A stretch of DNA of 64,000 nt, from positions 1 through 64,000 of the forward strand of contig NZ_QURN01000004.1 of NCBI RefSeq assembly GCF_003403035.1, written 5' to 3'. Positions 53,939 through 64,000 of the stretch are shown one piece after another (position 1 is the stretch's first letter; the number at the start of each line of letters is the position of its first letter). Position numbers and translations under genes: made by a program. The stretch is from Mesorhizobium denitrificans. Lineage in GTDB: Bacteria > Pseudomonadota > Alphaproteobacteria > Rhizobiales > Rhizobiaceae. The notes under the pieces were generated by a model. The model was not told where the DNA came from. It was given only the letters and a program-made list of their open reading frames with translations, and did no database searches.

Positions 53939-55210
53939 TTAGAGATCGAGCACCAGCCGCTCCGGATCCTCAAGGCTCTCCTTAACGCGCACGAGGAACG
54001 TTACCGCTTCCTTGCCGTCAACGATACGGTGATCGTAGCTCAATGCCAGATACATCATAGGACGGATCACGATCTGCCCCCCGACGACAACCGGGCGTTC
54101 CTGAATCTTGTGCATACCCAGAATGCCGGACTGTGGCGCATTAAGGATCGGCGTCGACATCAGCGAACCATAAACGCCACCATTGGAAATGGTGAACGTG
54201 CCGCCCTGCATGTCCGCAATCGAGAGCTTGCCGTCGCGCGCGGCGATGCCCAACCGTCCGATTTCCTTCTCGATCTCGGCAATCGACATCTGGTCGGCAT
54301 CACGCACAACCGGAACCACCAGACCCTTGTCGGTGCCGACAGCCACGCCGATATGCGCATAGTTCTTGTAGATAATGTCAGTTCCGTCGATCTCGGCGTT
54401 TACCGCGGGGATTTCCTTCAGCGCATGCGTAACGGCCTTGGTGAAGAAGCCCATGAAGCCAAGCTTCACGCCATGCTTCTTCTCAAAGATGTCCTTGTAT
54501 TTTGAACGCAGATCCATAACCGCCTTCATGTCAACCTCGTTGAAGGTGGTGAGCATGGCGGCGTTGTTTTGCGCTTCCTTCAAGCGGCGCGCGATGGTCT
54601 GGCGCAGCTTCGGCATACGCACGCGCTCTTCGCGCACAGCATCACCTTCGCTCGACGGCGCGCGCGCGGCTGCGGGAACGGCAGGCGCTTCCGTAGGCTG
54701 CGAAGGCGCACCCTTCGCGATTGCATCCAGCACATCGCCTTTCAATACCTGCCCGCGCTTGCCGGAACCCTGAATCTGATCCGTCGAGATGTTCGCCTCG
54801 GCCGCAATCTTCGCAGCGGAAGGTGCCGCCGGCATCTTGGGTTCGATCGGGCTTTCCCCGGCAATCTTCGCGGTCTTCGCCTCAGCTTCCTTAACCGTAG
54901 CGGCGCCCGCCGAACCTGCAGCCTGCGCTACGGCATCTGACTTCTTCGCTTCTGCCGGCTTGGCAGCAGCACCCGCCGCGCCAATCGATCCAAGCAGCGC
55001 GCCAAGGCCGACCGTTTCGCCTTCTTTCGCGGTGATCTCTGCAAGCGTCCCGGCTGCGGGTGCGGGGACTTCGACCGTCACCTTGTCGGTTTCCAGCTCA
55101 ACCAGCGGTTCGTCGGCTGCAATTGCATCGCCAACCTTCTTGAACCACTTGCCGACGGTCGCTTCGCTCACGGATTCACCGAGTGTCGGAACGCGGATTT
55201 CGGTTGCCAT
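53939..55210 (-). CDS. sucB: Dihydrolipoyllysine succinyltransferase (E2 of OGDH)
   Basis: The 423-residue core enzyme of 2-oxoglutarate dehydrogenase has the lipoyl domain (1-75, lipoyl-Lys43 in [10 protein letters not shown]), an Ala/Pro/Lys linker and the E1/E3-binding domain ([20 protein letters not shown], about 160-180). The catalytic domain ends with [16 protein letters not shown], holding the His-Asp pair. The start at 55210 gives the standard [13 protein letters not shown] opening. It lies 37 bp after sucA. Confidence 0.95.
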   Translation of the reverse strand: MATEIRVPTLGESVSEATVGKWFKKVGDAIAADEPLVELETDKVTVEVPAPAAGTLAEITAKEGETVGLGALLGSIGAAGAAAKPAEAKKSDAVAQAAGSAGAATVKEAEAKTAKIAGESPIEPKMPAAPSAAKIAAEANISTDQIQGSGKRGQVLKGDVLDAIAKGAPSQPTEAPAVPAAARAPSSEGDAVREERVRMPKLRQTIARRLKEAQNNAAMLTTFNEVDMKAVMDLRSKYKDIFEKKHGVKLGFMGFFTKAVTHALKEIPAVNAEIDGTDIIYKNYAHIGVAVGTDKGLVVPVVRDADQMSIAEIEKEIGRLGIAARDGKLSIADMQGGTFTISNGGVYGSLMSTPILNAPQSGILGMHKIQERPVVVGGQIVIRPMMYLALSYDHRIVDGKEAVTFLVRVKESLEDPERLVLDL

Positions 55211-55247
55211 TGGGGGGGTTCCTGTCCGTTTTTCGATTTCGTTGTGG

Positions 55248-58235
55248 TTATTCGCCAAGCGCGTCGTCGAGGAACGCCTGGAGCTGCGCAAGATGCTTCG
55301 ACATCAGGCCCGTTGCCGGAGATGCAGCGGCGGGGCGTCCCGCATACTGCACGCGCTGATATTTGGCATCGATATGCGCAAGCACCCATTCCAGATACGG
55401 GTCGATGAACGACCACGCGCCCATATTCTTCGGCTCTTCCTGGCACCAATACATCTGCGCACCGCGGAAGCGGGAAAGCTCGGTGATCAGCGCCTTGGCC
55501 GGGAACGGATAAAGCTGCTCGACGCGCAACAGATAGACGTCGTTGATGCCCCGCTTCTCTCGCTCTTCGTAGAGATCGTAATAGACCTTGCCGGTGCACA
55601 GCACGACGCGGCGAATCTTCGAGTCCTTCACCAGCTTGATCTTCTGGTCCGGCAGCATCTGCGCATCGTCCCAAAGCAGGCGGTGGAATGAGCTTTCGCC
55701 GGAAAGCTCCGCCAGCGTCGAAACCGCGCGCTTGTGGCGCAACAATGACTTCGGCGTCATCAGGATCAACGGTTTGCGGAAATCGCGCTTTAGCTGACGC
55801 CGCAGAATGTGGAAGTAGTTGGAGGGCGTGGTGCAATACGCAACCTGCATATTGTCTTCCGCGCAAAGTTGCAGGAAGCGTTCGAGGCGAGCAGAGGAAT
55901 GCTCCGGCCCCTGACCTTCGTAGCCATGCGGCAAGAGGCACACCAATCCGGACATACGCAGCCACTTGCGCTCGCCGGAAGAAATGAATTGATCGAACAC
56001 CACCTGAGCGCCGTTGGCAAAGTCACCGAACTGCGCCTCCCAAAGCGTCAGAGCCTTGGGTTCAGCCAGCGAATAGCCATACTCGAAACCGAGCACAGCC
56101 TCTTCCGAGAGCATGGAGTTGATGACCTCATAGCCAGCCTGCGCGGGTGAGAGATTGTTCAACGGAATGTAGCGGTTTTCGTCGCGTTGATCGTAGAGCA
56201 CCGAATGGCGCTGCGAGAACGTGCCGCGCTCTGAATCCTGACCCGACAGGCGGATCGGATTGCCGTCGAGCAGGATCGAGCCAAATGCCAACGATTCTGC
56301 TGTCGCCCAGTCGATACCCTCGCCGGTTTCGATGGCCTGACGCCGATTCTCCAGAAAACGACCGATGGTCTTGTGGACCTCGAAATCCTTCGGAACCTCG
56401 GTCAGCCTCTTGCCGATTTCCTTGAGCGTCTTGACCGGCACTGCCGTCTTGCCGCGACGCAATTCGTCCTGCTGGTCAGCCGAGCGCAGACCCGACCACG
56501 CGCCGTCCAGCCAGTCGGCCTTGTTCGGCTTGTAAGCCTGTCCGGTTTCCCACTCGCTTTCGAGATGAGCGCGCCAGTCCGCCTTCATCTTTTCGAACTC
56601 TTCTTGCGAGAGAAGTCCCTCGCTGATCAGCCTATCGGCATAAAGCTGCACGGTCGTCTTATGGTTTCGGATCGTGCGATACATGATCGGCTGCGTGAAC
56701 GCAGGCTCGTCACCTTCGTTATGGCCGAAGCGGCGATAGCAGAACATGTCCACCACAACCGGCTTGTGGAACTTCATGCGGAACTCGGTCGCGACCTTCG
56801 CCGCGTGCACGACAGCCTCCGGGTCGTCGCCGTTCACATGGAAAATCGGCGCTTCGATCATCTTGGCAACGTCGCTCGGATAGGGCGACGAACGCGAGAA
56901 GCGCGGGTTGGTAGTGAAGCCGATCTGATTGTTGATGATGAAATGCAGCGTGCCCGCAACGCGGTGGCCGCGCAGCCCGGACAGGCCCAGAATTTCAGCG
57001 ATAACGCCCTGCCCTGCAAAAGCAGCATCGCCGTGGAGCAGCAGCGGCATAACCTTGGCGCGCTCTTCTAGCGGCACAATCTCGCCGCGCTCGCGGCCTG
57101 CAAGCTGGTCCTGCTTGGCGCGGGCCTTGCCCATGACCACCGGGTCAACGATTTCGAGGTGAGAGGGGTTCGCCGTAAGCGACAGGTGCACCTTATTGCC
57201 ATCGAACTCACGGTCAGATGACGCACCGAGATGGTACTTCACGTCGCCGGAACCTTCCACGTCGTCCGGCGCGTAGGAACCACCCTTGAACTCATGGAAG
57301 ATCGCGCGATGCGGCTTCGCCATAACCTGCGAAAGCACATTGAGGCGACCACGATGCGCCATGCCGAGCACGACTTCCTTGAGGCCCAGCGCACCGCCGC
57401 GCTTGATGATCTGTTCGAGCGCCGGAATGAGCGACTCGCCGCCATCCAGACCAAAGCGCTTGGTGCCCTTATACTTGACGTCGATGAACTGCTCGAAGCC
57501 TTCCGCCTCGATGAGCTTTTGCAGGATCGCCTTCTTTCCGGTTTCGGTGAAGCGAATTTCCTTGTCAGTCCCTTCAATGCGCTCTTGAAGCCAGGCCTTC
57601 TCCTCCGGATCGGAGATATGCATGAACTCCACACCGATCGTGGAGCAATAGGTCCGATCCAGAATTTCGATCATTTCCGGAATGGTCGCGTATTCCAGCC
57701 CAAGAACATTGTCGATGAAAATGCGGCGGCCATAATCTGCTTCGGTGAAGCCGTACGAGATCGGCGAAAGCTCGTTGTAATCCTCAATCGGCTGCGCAAT
57801 GCCGAGCGGATCAAGCTTCGCATGCAGATGGCCGCGCATGCGATAAGCGCGGATCATCATGATAGCGCGCACCGAATCCCGCGTTGCCTGCAGCACGTCC
57901 TGTTCGGACGCCACCGCACCATTGGCCACGCTCTTTTCGCGCACCTTCTTTTCTATGTGCTTTTCGACCAGACCCCAATTGCCATCGAGCGCTGAAACCA
58001 GCTCGCCATTTGCCTGCAGCGGCCAGCTCGGCTTGGCCCAGGAAGCACCGGACGCGCTCTTCTTGACGTCTGCCGGATCGTCCTGAAGCGCGTCGAAAAA
58101 CTCACGCCATTCGACATCTACCGAAGTCGGATCGTCTTCGTAGGCAGCATGAAGCGCCTCGATGTAGTCAGCGTTTCCGCCATAGAGAAATGATGTGATG
58201 GAAAGCCGGTCGTTGGCCTGGTCGTTACGTGCCAT
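55248..58235 (-). CDS. sucA: 2-oxoglutarate dehydrogenase E1
   Basis: The 995-residue thiamine-diphosphate enzyme decarboxylates 2-oxoglutarate. The N-terminus has the E2-binding segment ([20 protein letters not shown]). The TPP/Mg site is [18 protein letters not shown], with the HIS-rich [12 protein letters not shown] before it. The transketolase-like C-terminal half includes [20 protein letters not shown]. Length is normal. A structured 113-bp spacer separates it from sucD. Confidence 0.95.
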   Translation of the reverse strand: MARNDQANDRLSITSFLYGGNADYIEALHAAYEDDPTSVDVEWREFFDALQDDPADVKKSASGASWAKPSWPLQANGELVSALDGNWGLVEKHIEKKVREKSVANGAVASEQDVLQATRDSVRAIMMIRAYRMRGHLHAKLDPLGIAQPIEDYNELSPISYGFTEADYGRRIFIDNVLGLEYATIPEMIEILDRTYCSTIGVEFMHISDPEEKAWLQERIEGTDKEIRFTETGKKAILQKLIEAEGFEQFIDVKYKGTKRFGLDGGESLIPALEQIIKRGGALGLKEVVLGMAHRGRLNVLSQVMAKPHRAIFHEFKGGSYAPDDVEGSGDVKYHLGASSDREFDGNKVHLSLTANPSHLEIVDPVVMGKARAKQDQLAGRERGEIVPLEERAKVMPLLLHGDAAFAGQGVIAEILGLSGLRGHRVAGTLHFIINNQIGFTTNPRFSRSSPYPSDVAKMIEAPIFHVNGDDPEAVVHAAKVATEFRMKFHKPVVVDMFCYRRFGHNEGDEPAFTQPIMYRTIRNHKTTVQLYADRLISEGLLSQEEFEKMKADWRAHLESEWETGQAYKPNKADWLDGAWSGLRSADQQDELRRGKTAVPVKTLKEIGKRLTEVPKDFEVHKTIGRFLENRRQAIETGEGIDWATAESLAFGSILLDGNPIRLSGQDSERGTFSQRHSVLYDQRDENRYIPLNNLSPAQAGYEVINSMLSEEAVLGFEYGYSLAEPKALTLWEAQFGDFANGAQVVFDQFISSGERKWLRMSGLVCLLPHGYEGQGPEHSSARLERFLQLCAEDNMQVAYCTTPSNYFHILRRQLKRDFRKPLILMTPKSLLRHKRAVSTLAELSGESSFHRLLWDDAQMLPDQKIKLVKDSKIRRVVLCTGKVYYDLYEEREKRGINDVYLLRVEQLYPFPAKALITELSRFRGAQMYWCQEEPKNMGAWSFIDPYLEWVLAHIDAKYQRVQYAGRPAAASPATGLMSKHLAQLQAFLDDALGE

Positions 58236-58243
58236 CTTCCCTA

Positions 58244-58342
58244 ACGGAGCAAGCTCCGTCTCCTTGTCGCTGCGCCCGCAGCGATGCTACGGGCGCTAAT
58301 CCTTACAGGCCGTTTACGGCCAATTTTGTCCGCTGAGCGGAC
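58244..58342 (-). promoter_or_regulatory. Four consecutive perfect hairpins in the sucD-sucA spacer
   Basis: Stems are ACGGAGC/GCTCCGT (58244-58259), CGCTGC/GCAGCG (58268-58283), GGCCGT/ACGGCC (58308-58321) and GTCCGC/GCGGAC (58328-58342). They fill almost the whole spacer. None has a T-run on the minus strand, so mRNA processing or stability control is more likely than termination. Confidence 0.6.
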
Positions 58343-58348
58343 GGCTCC

Positions 58349-59251
58349 TTACCCCTTGATCGCTTCGACCAGCGTCGTCCCGAGACGCGCCGGCGACGGT
58401 GAAACGCGGATGCCTGCCGCTTCCATCGCTGCAATCTTGTCTTCCGCGCCACCCTTGCCGCCGGAAATAACCGCGCCCGCGTGCCCCATCGTGCGACCCG
58501 CAGGAGCGGTACGGCCTGCGATGAAACCAGCCATCGGCTTCTTGCGACCGCGCTTCGCTTCGTCGCGCAGGAACTGCGCTGCATCTTCTTCCGCCGACCC
58601 GCCGATCTCACCGATCATGATGATCGACTTGGTTTCGTCGTCAGCGAGGAACATCTCCAGCACGTCGATGAACTCCGTACCCTTGACCGGGTCTCCGCCA
58701 ATGCCGACAGCCGTCGTCTGGCCGAGACCCGCATTGGTAGTCTGGAACACTGCTTCATAGGTAAGTGTTCCCGAGCGCGAAACAACGCCCACCGAACCCT
58801 TGCGGAAGATGTTGCCCGGCATGATGCCGATCTTGCATTCGTTCGGCGTGAGAATGCCGGGGCAGTTCGGCCCGAGCAGCCGCGACTTCGAGCGCTCAAG
58901 CCGTGCCTTGACCTTAACCATATCCATTACCGGAATGCCTTCCGTGATGCAGACGATGAAAGGTACTTCAGCTTCGATCGCTTCGATGATTGCGGCACCT
59001 GCGCCTGCAGGCGGCACATAGATCACCGAAGCATTTGCGCCGGTTGCTTCCTTTGCTTCGCCAACCGTGGCGAAGATCGGCAGCTTTTCACCCTTTGAGC
59101 CGGTCCAGGTTTCCCCACCCTTGCTCGGATGAACGCCCGCAACCATCTGCGTGCCGTGATAGGCCAGCGCCTGCTCGGTGTGGAACGTGCCGGTTTTGCC
59201 CGTCAGGCCCTGCACGATCACCTTGGTGTTCTTATCAACCAGAATTGACAT
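58349..59251 (-). CDS. sucD: Succinyl-CoA synthetase alpha subunit
   Basis: The 300-residue subunit binds CoA and carries the phosphohistidine, here His257 in [13 protein letters not shown]. The CoA-binding [17 protein letters not shown] is at about 18-33. Ordinary length. It follows sucC across a 74-bp spacer with a hairpin. Confidence 0.95.
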   Translation of the reverse strand: MSILVDKNTKVIVQGLTGKTGTFHTEQALAYHGTQMVAGVHPSKGGETWTGSKGEKLPIFATVGEAKEATGANASVIYVPPAGAGAAIIEAIEAEVPFIVCITEGIPVMDMVKVKARLERSKSRLLGPNCPGILTPNECKIGIMPGNIFRKGSVGVVSRSGTLTYEAVFQTTNAGLGQTTAVGIGGDPVKGTEFIDVLEMFLADDETKSIIMIGEIGGSAEEDAAQFLRDEAKRGRKKPMAGFIAGRTAPAGRTMGHAGAVISGGKGGAEDKIAAMEAAGIRVSPSPARLGTTLVEAIKG

Positions 59252-59288
59252 ATTGAACGGGACCCCCGTCAGTTTCTTGAAAACAATC

Positions 59289-59313
59289 CGGCACGCGTGT
59301 TTCGTGCGTGCCG
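59289..59313 (-). promoter_or_regulatory. Intercistronic hairpin between sucC and sucD
   Basis: CGGCACGC (59289-59296) pairs with GCGTGCCG (59306-59313) around a 9-nt loop. On the minus strand it is followed by GATTGTTTTC. It may be a weak terminator or a stability element within the operon. Confidence 0.55.
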
Positions 59314-59325
59314 AGAGTTAAAAAA

Positions 59326-60519
59326 TCAGCCTTCAACAGCCGCGACGATCTTCTTCGCAGCGTCGTCCAGATCGTCAGCCGGGGTAACGTTCAGTCCCGA
59401 TTCGCGCAGGATCTTCTTGCCGAGATCGACATTCGTTCCTTCCAGACGCACAACGAGCGGCACCTGCAGGCCCACTTCCTTGACGGCCGCGACCACGCCT
59501 TCCGCGATGATGTCGCACTTCATGATGCCGCCGAAGATATTGACCAGGATGCCCTTCACGGCCGGATCGGCGGTGATGATCTTGAACGCCGCCGTAACCT
59601 TCTCCTTGGAAGCGCCGCCGCCGACATCGAGGAAGTTGGCCGGTTCCGCGCCATACAACTTGATGATGTCCATGGTAGCCATCGCAAGACCGGCGCCGTT
59701 CACCATGCAGCCGATGTTGCCATCGAGCGCCACATAAGCGAGGTCATACTTCGAGGCTTCGATTTCCTTCGCGTCTTCTTCCGTCGTGTCGCGCAACTCG
59801 ACCACATCCGGATGACGGAACAGCGCGTTGTTGTCGAAAGACACCTTGGCGTCCAGCAGACGCAGGCGGCCATTCTTCATGACGATGAGCGGATTGACCT
59901 CGAGCAGGCTCATGTCTTTCTCGACAAAGGCCTTGTAAAGTGTCGGGAACACCGACTCGCCGTCCTTGGCTGCATCGCCGGTCAGCTTGAGCGCTTCATT
60001 GAGCTTCTTCACGTCGGCCGCGGTAACACCCTTCTCGGGGTCAATCGCGACCGTGATGATCTTCTCAGGCGTATCATGCGCGACGGTTTCAATGTCCATG
60101 CCGCCTTCCGTGGAAACCACGAACGCGACCCGGCCCACCGAGCGATCCACCAGCAGCGAGAGATAAAGCTCGCGGTCAATATCGGCGCCGTCTTCGATAT
60201 ACAGCCGGTTGACCTGCTTGCCAGCCGGTCCAGTCTGCTTGGTCACGAGCGTATTGCCGAACATGTCCTTGACGTTGGCGACGACTTCATCGACCGACTT
60301 GGAAAGGCGGACACCGCCCTTGGCATCTGCGCCGAGTTCCTTGAACTTGCCCTTGCCGCGACCGCCCGCATGGATCTGGCTCTTGACCACATAAAGCGGT
60401 CCCGGCAGCGCCTTTGCGGCAGCTTCGCCCTCGCCGGCGCTAAGCACCGGCACGCCCTCCGCAACTGGAAGGCCGAAGCTCTTGAGAAGCTGCTTGGCCT
60501 GATATTCGTGAATGTTCAT
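59326..60519 (-). CDS. sucC: Succinyl-CoA synthetase beta subunit
   Basis: The 397-residue ATP-grasp subunit binds nucleotide and succinate and makes ATP or GTP from succinyl-CoA. It opens with [19 protein letters not shown] and has the ATP-grasp lysine region [32 protein letters not shown] near 315 is the interface with SucD. It lies 30 bp after mdh. Confidence 0.95.
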   Translation of the reverse strand: MNIHEYQAKQLLKSFGLPVAEGVPVLSAGEGEAAAKALPGPLYVVKSQIHAGGRGKGKFKELGADAKGGVRLSKSVDEVVANVKDMFGNTLVTKQTGPAGKQVNRLYIEDGADIDRELYLSLLVDRSVGRVAFVVSTEGGMDIETVAHDTPEKIITVAIDPEKGVTAADVKKLNEALKLTGDAAKDGESVFPTLYKAFVEKDMSLLEVNPLIVMKNGRLRLLDAKVSFDNNALFRHPDVVELRDTTEEDAKEIEASKYDLAYVALDGNIGCMVNGAGLAMATMDIIKLYGAEPANFLDVGGGASKEKVTAAFKIITADPAVKGILVNIFGGIMKCDIIAEGVVAAVKEVGLQVPLVVRLEGTNVDLGKKILRESGLNVTPADDLDDAAKKIVAAVEG

Positions 60520-60549
60520 TGCTGGCTCCCGAACTGCTGGCTTGGGATT

Positions 60550-61569
<1,020 letters not shown>

Positions 61570-61627
61570 TTAGCCAAATGCAGGACGTGCCTGCGTCGGA
61601 ATTCGGCGAATGCCATAGACTCGCTGC

Positions 61628-61652
61628 GAAAATAATTCAAACGATTATTTTC
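61628..61652. promoter_or_regulatory. AT-rich palindrome upstream of mdh
   Basis: GAAAATAAT (61628-61636) and ATTATTTTC (61644-61652) are a perfect 9-bp inverted repeat with a 7-bp centre, 116 bp before the mdh start. It stands out in a G+C-rich genome and may be an operator for the TCA operon. A possible TTGACG -35 box lies further upstream on the minus strand. Confidence 0.45.
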
Positions 61653-61766
61653 GGGCTAATAGTTTCAATCGTTTAGATTGATTGGGATTTACGTAAACGT
61701 CAATATTCTGCGCAAATTTCAGGATCTTCCCAGTAAGACGAGCGCCTGATCTCAGCTTCATTGCAA

Positions 61767-62951
61767 TCATTGCGCGGCGGATTTGAGGCTTTTGCGCTGT
61801 TCAAACGCCTCCAGCCATTCCTTGCTCTGCATCTCGATCAATCGCGAAACGGTGCGATCGAACTCAAAGGCCTCCGTCGTGCCGGGGCGCCCTGCATAGA
61901 GCCGATCGGGCGAGACATCGGCGCTGATAACGGCGCGTGCCTTGCGATCATATAGAATGTCGATAAGCACAATGAATCGCTTGGTCGCGTTGCGCAGCGT
62001 GGGGTTCAGCACCGGCACGTGATCTATGAAAATAGTATCATAGCGGTCCGTGATCGCCAGATATTCGCGCGCGGCCAATGGTTTTTCGCACAGGTCCACA
62101 AAATCGAACCGCGCGGACGATCCCGACGCCAGCGGAATCTGCACCTTGCGCGTTTTGACGGTCAGGTCCGCTGGCTCGCTTGGCTGTCCTGCCGTCACGG
62201 ATTGCCACATCTCATCCATGCGCTTGTCGGACGCTGGCGAAATCGGCGTGAGATAAACGGACAGCCTGTTCATCTTTTCCAGCCGATAGTCGGTAGGTCC
62301 ATCGAGCGTCATGATTTCGGCATTGCGCGACAGCGTATCGATAAACGGCAGGAACAGGCCACGGTTCAGGCCGTCACGGTAGAGATTTTCGGGCGCTACA
62401 TTCGACGTGGCGACCAGCACGACCCCTTCCGCAAACAGGGCCGAAAACAGCCGCGAGAGGATCATCGCATCGGCAATGTCGGTTACGGAGAACTCGTCGA
62501 AGCAAAGCACCCACGCTTGTTCGGCCAGCGCTCTGGCGACCGGCGGGATCGGATCGTCCTCTTTAACCGTACCTTCCTTGCGCGCCTGCCGATGCTTGGC
62601 GATTCGGTCGTGAACATCGGCCATGAAATCATTGAAATGGACGCGCCGCTTCCTGCGAACCGGCAGCAGATCGTAGAACATGTCCATGAGCATGGTCTTG
62701 CCGCGGCCCACGCCGCCATAGACATAAAGCCCCTTGATCCGCTCTTTCGTTTCGCGCTTTCGTGCAAACAGCCAGCCCAGGGCACTGGATTTCGTCGCAA
62801 GCCTGCGCGCAATTATCGAATCGATCAGGCGGTCGAGCGCGCGGGCAATGCGCTCCTGCTCAGCATCGCGTGTAACCGCGCCGGTCTGCACCAGATGCGT
62901 ATAGCGCTGGAGAACAGTCGGGTGGGGCTCCAGCCCATCTCGCATTGGCAT
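61767..62951 (-). CDS. zapE: Cell division ATPase ZapE (AFG1-like)
   Basis: The 394-residue AAA-type ATPase has Walker A VYGGVGRGKTMLMD at about 77-90 and Walker B LCFDEFSVTDIADAMIL near 150. In E. coli ZapE destabilises FtsZ polymers late in division. Its mitochondrial relative LACE1/AFG1 aids turnover of respiratory subunits. An in-frame MRD start two codons later is also possible. It is alone between mdh and the lipoprotein gene. Confidence 0.9.
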   Translation of the reverse strand: MPMRDGLEPHPTVLQRYTHLVQTGAVTRDAEQERIARALDRLIDSIIARRLATKSSALGWLFARKRETKERIKGLYVYGGVGRGKTMLMDMFYDLLPVRRKRRVHFNDFMADVHDRIAKHRQARKEGTVKEDDPIPPVARALAEQAWVLCFDEFSVTDIADAMILSRLFSALFAEGVVLVATSNVAPENLYRDGLNRGLFLPFIDTLSRNAEIMTLDGPTDYRLEKMNRLSVYLTPISPASDKRMDEMWQSVTAGQPSEPADLTVKTRKVQIPLASGSSARFDFVDLCEKPLAAREYLAITDRYDTIFIDHVPVLNPTLRNATKRFIVLIDILYDRKARAVISADVSPDRLYAGRPGTTEAFEFDRTVSRLIEMQSKEWLEAFEQRKSLKSAAQ

Positions 62952-62976
62952 GAGCCGGACCGCCCCGTTTCGACTA

Positions 62977-63507
62977 TCAGCGACTCAACGAAATGGATTG
63001 TCCGCTGGTGGTTTGCCCATCGAAGCGATTTGCGCCGCTGGAATAGACCGATGCAATCTGGTTGCCGCTCTCATCAAACATTACCACCTGCTTGCCCTGA
63101 ACGTCCCAGCTCCGCATCTTCTGCATGTCGCCGGCGCAACCGCGCGAACCACCGCGCGACGCATTGCCGAACTTGGTGAGCGACAGGAACACCTGGCAAC
63201 TCGAACCGCCTACGCTCGTGTTCCAGGAGCCCAACATACCGTTCTTGGTAACGTCCGGCGCATTTGCGGGCGGTGCTGCGGCAGGCGCGGTGGGCGATGC
63301 GGCTGCAACCTGCGGGTTCTGCGGCGCTTCAGGAAAAGCACCCGGCGCGCTCGGCGGCGGCAATTGTCCGCCGGTAACAGTTCCGGACGGCGCCGCGGGC
63401 AACGGCTCCGGCTGGCTGTCCATAGATTGCATGCGCGAGCTTTGGCAGCCCGCCAAAGCCGTGGAACAGACCATCAAAGCCAATATTGCCGATTTCGAGA
63501 ACGTCAT
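62977..63507 (-). CDS. Omp19-like outer-membrane lipoprotein (AprI/Inh fold)
   Basis: The 176-residue product has a lipoprotein signal ending TALAG-C (Cys at about 20, then QSS). An Ala/Pro-rich linker follows to about residue 90. The C-terminal beta domain has MLGSWNTSVGGSSCQVFL and the closing FDGQTTSGQSISLSR. That is the layout of Brucella Omp19, a protease inhibitor of the AprI/Inh fold, and the two Cys of the domain are kept. From memory it differs from Brucella Omp19 at many positions. The start at 63507 removes an unsupported upstream extension. Confidence 0.8.
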   Translation of the reverse strand: MTFSKSAILALMVCSTALAGCQSSRMQSMDSQPEPLPAAPSGTVTGGQLPPPSAPGAFPEAPQNPQVAAASPTAPAAAPPANAPDVTKNGMLGSWNTSVGGSSCQVFLSLTKFGNASRGGSRGCAGDMQKMRSWDVQGKQVVMFDESGNQIASVYSSGANRFDGQTTSGQSISLSR

Positions 63508-63706
63508 TTCCAAACCTCCAGCCGCCGCTTCATTCCGTACGACGTTCCAAAACGAAGAAAGCTCCATGATTTCAACCATCCATGGTTAAGAAAGCATTTT
63601 CAGGGCGAAACTGTTGCAAATATATCTCGGCTATTTGCCGCTATAGGGCTCTGGAACTCGTAGCTGGCCTGCACGTTATGCGACAAAAGTCTGAGGGAGC
63701 GTCTCC

Positions 63707-63868
63707 ATGATCAAATGGATCCTGATTCTGCTTATCGTCGCGGCCGTGGCAAGCCTGCTAGGCTTCAACTCGCTGGCAGGCGCAGCAGCGACCGGCGCGA
63801 GGCTGTTGATCGGCATTGTGCTTGTCCTGTTCCTGCTCGTGCTGTTCGGTCTTGTTGTCGTCGCATAA
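63707..63868 (+). CDS. DUF1328 (UPF0391) small membrane protein
   Basis: The 53-residue protein has two membrane helices, starting MIKWILILLIVAAVASLLGF and ending in a Leu/Val-rich segment. This length and pattern define the UPF0391 family, of unknown role and sometimes stress-induced. GAGGGAG lies 8 bp before the ATG. Confidence 0.82.
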   Translation: MIKWILILLIVAAVASLLGFNSLAGAAATGARLLIGIVLVLFLLVLFGLVVVA

Positions 63869-63936
63869 GCGAACACTGGAAATTATACGCCGTTTCCGCC
63901 ATATAGCCCCAAAACCATTTGGGAATATCGAGCGCA

Positions 63937-64000
63937 ATGGCAAAGGCCGCGCAATTTGCGAAGATGAACGGGCTCGGCAATGAGATCATCGTTGCCGACA
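63937..64000 (+). CDS. dapF: Diaminopimelate epimerase, N-terminal part
   Basis: Only 21 codons are inside the window. FAKMNGLGNEIIVAD matches the conserved opening of DapF (KMHGLGNDF-type), which converts LL- to meso-diaminopimelate for peptidoglycan and lysine. It starts 68 bp after the DUF1328 gene. The rest is beyond the window edge. Confidence 0.83.
   Translation, partial: MAKAAQFAKMNGLGNEIIVAD

Noticed and set aside
62019-63179. 386-codon open frame on the plus strand
   Set aside because: It is antisense to zapE, crossing into the Omp19-like gene. No homology features were seen.

Overview
The window reads as chromosome of an alphaproteobacterium of the Brucella/Ochrobactrum group (Brucellaceae). 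The core half carries lpd, sucB, sucA, sucD, sucC and mdh on one strand, then zapE, an Omp19-like lipoprotein and dapF. It also has the sdhCDAB block, a glnK-amtB pair, leuC/leuD/leuB/asd and ffh-chorismate mutase-rpsP. These gene types, the G+C-rich coding sequence and the Omp19 relative fit that family. The genus assignment is inference.

Positions 1 to about 16.1 kb are accessory DNA. A cut-off IS21-family element (1-442) is followed by a prophage or phage-like island on the minus strand. The island ends at the 3' end of tRNA-Ala(CGC) (16104-16179), next to a P4-type tyrosine integrase. From the integrase leftward come a small HTH protein and a replication-like module: a DUF3987 protein, a gene containing a perfect 30-bp inverted repeat of 9-bp iterons, and a solo Spo11/topoisomerase VI-A-like protein with a C-terminal frameshift. 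Next come a TrmH-type RNA methyltransferase and a cargo of small genes resembling polymorphic-toxin immunity proteins. Last are a ribbon-helix-helix regulator and two large probable DNA-ejection proteins. The far end of the island lies outside the window.

Positions 16.3-64 kb are housekeeping. 16.3-25.8 kb: YggT, DUF167, FtsK, AmtB/GlnK with a sigma-54 promoter, TesB, a UbiH-type hydroxylase, YbaK, OsmC and YceH. 25.9-29.4 kb: succinate dehydrogenase. 29.6-36.5 kb: two exported proteins, LeuC, MgtC, an amino-acid ABC permease and binding protein, a Lon-N-domain protein, a Trm112-like protein and a metallopeptidase. 36.5-42.2 kb: a CitE-like lyase, an FAD oxidoreductase, LeuD, RidA, LeuB and Asd. 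Asd is preceded by a candidate Thr/Lys-coding leader peptide with attenuator-like stems. 42.6-53.9 kb: S16, chorismate mutase, Ffh with a leader hairpin, membrane proteins, MltB, ArgG, LysE, RlmN, Lpd and MAPEG. 53.9-61.5 kb: the TCA genes. 61.8-64 kb: ZapE, the Omp19-like lipoprotein, DUF1328 and the start of DapF.

The observations most worth following are the asd leader, the phage Spo11-like/iteron module, the orphan immunity-type array, and the structured leaders and spacers at ffh and between sucD and sucA.
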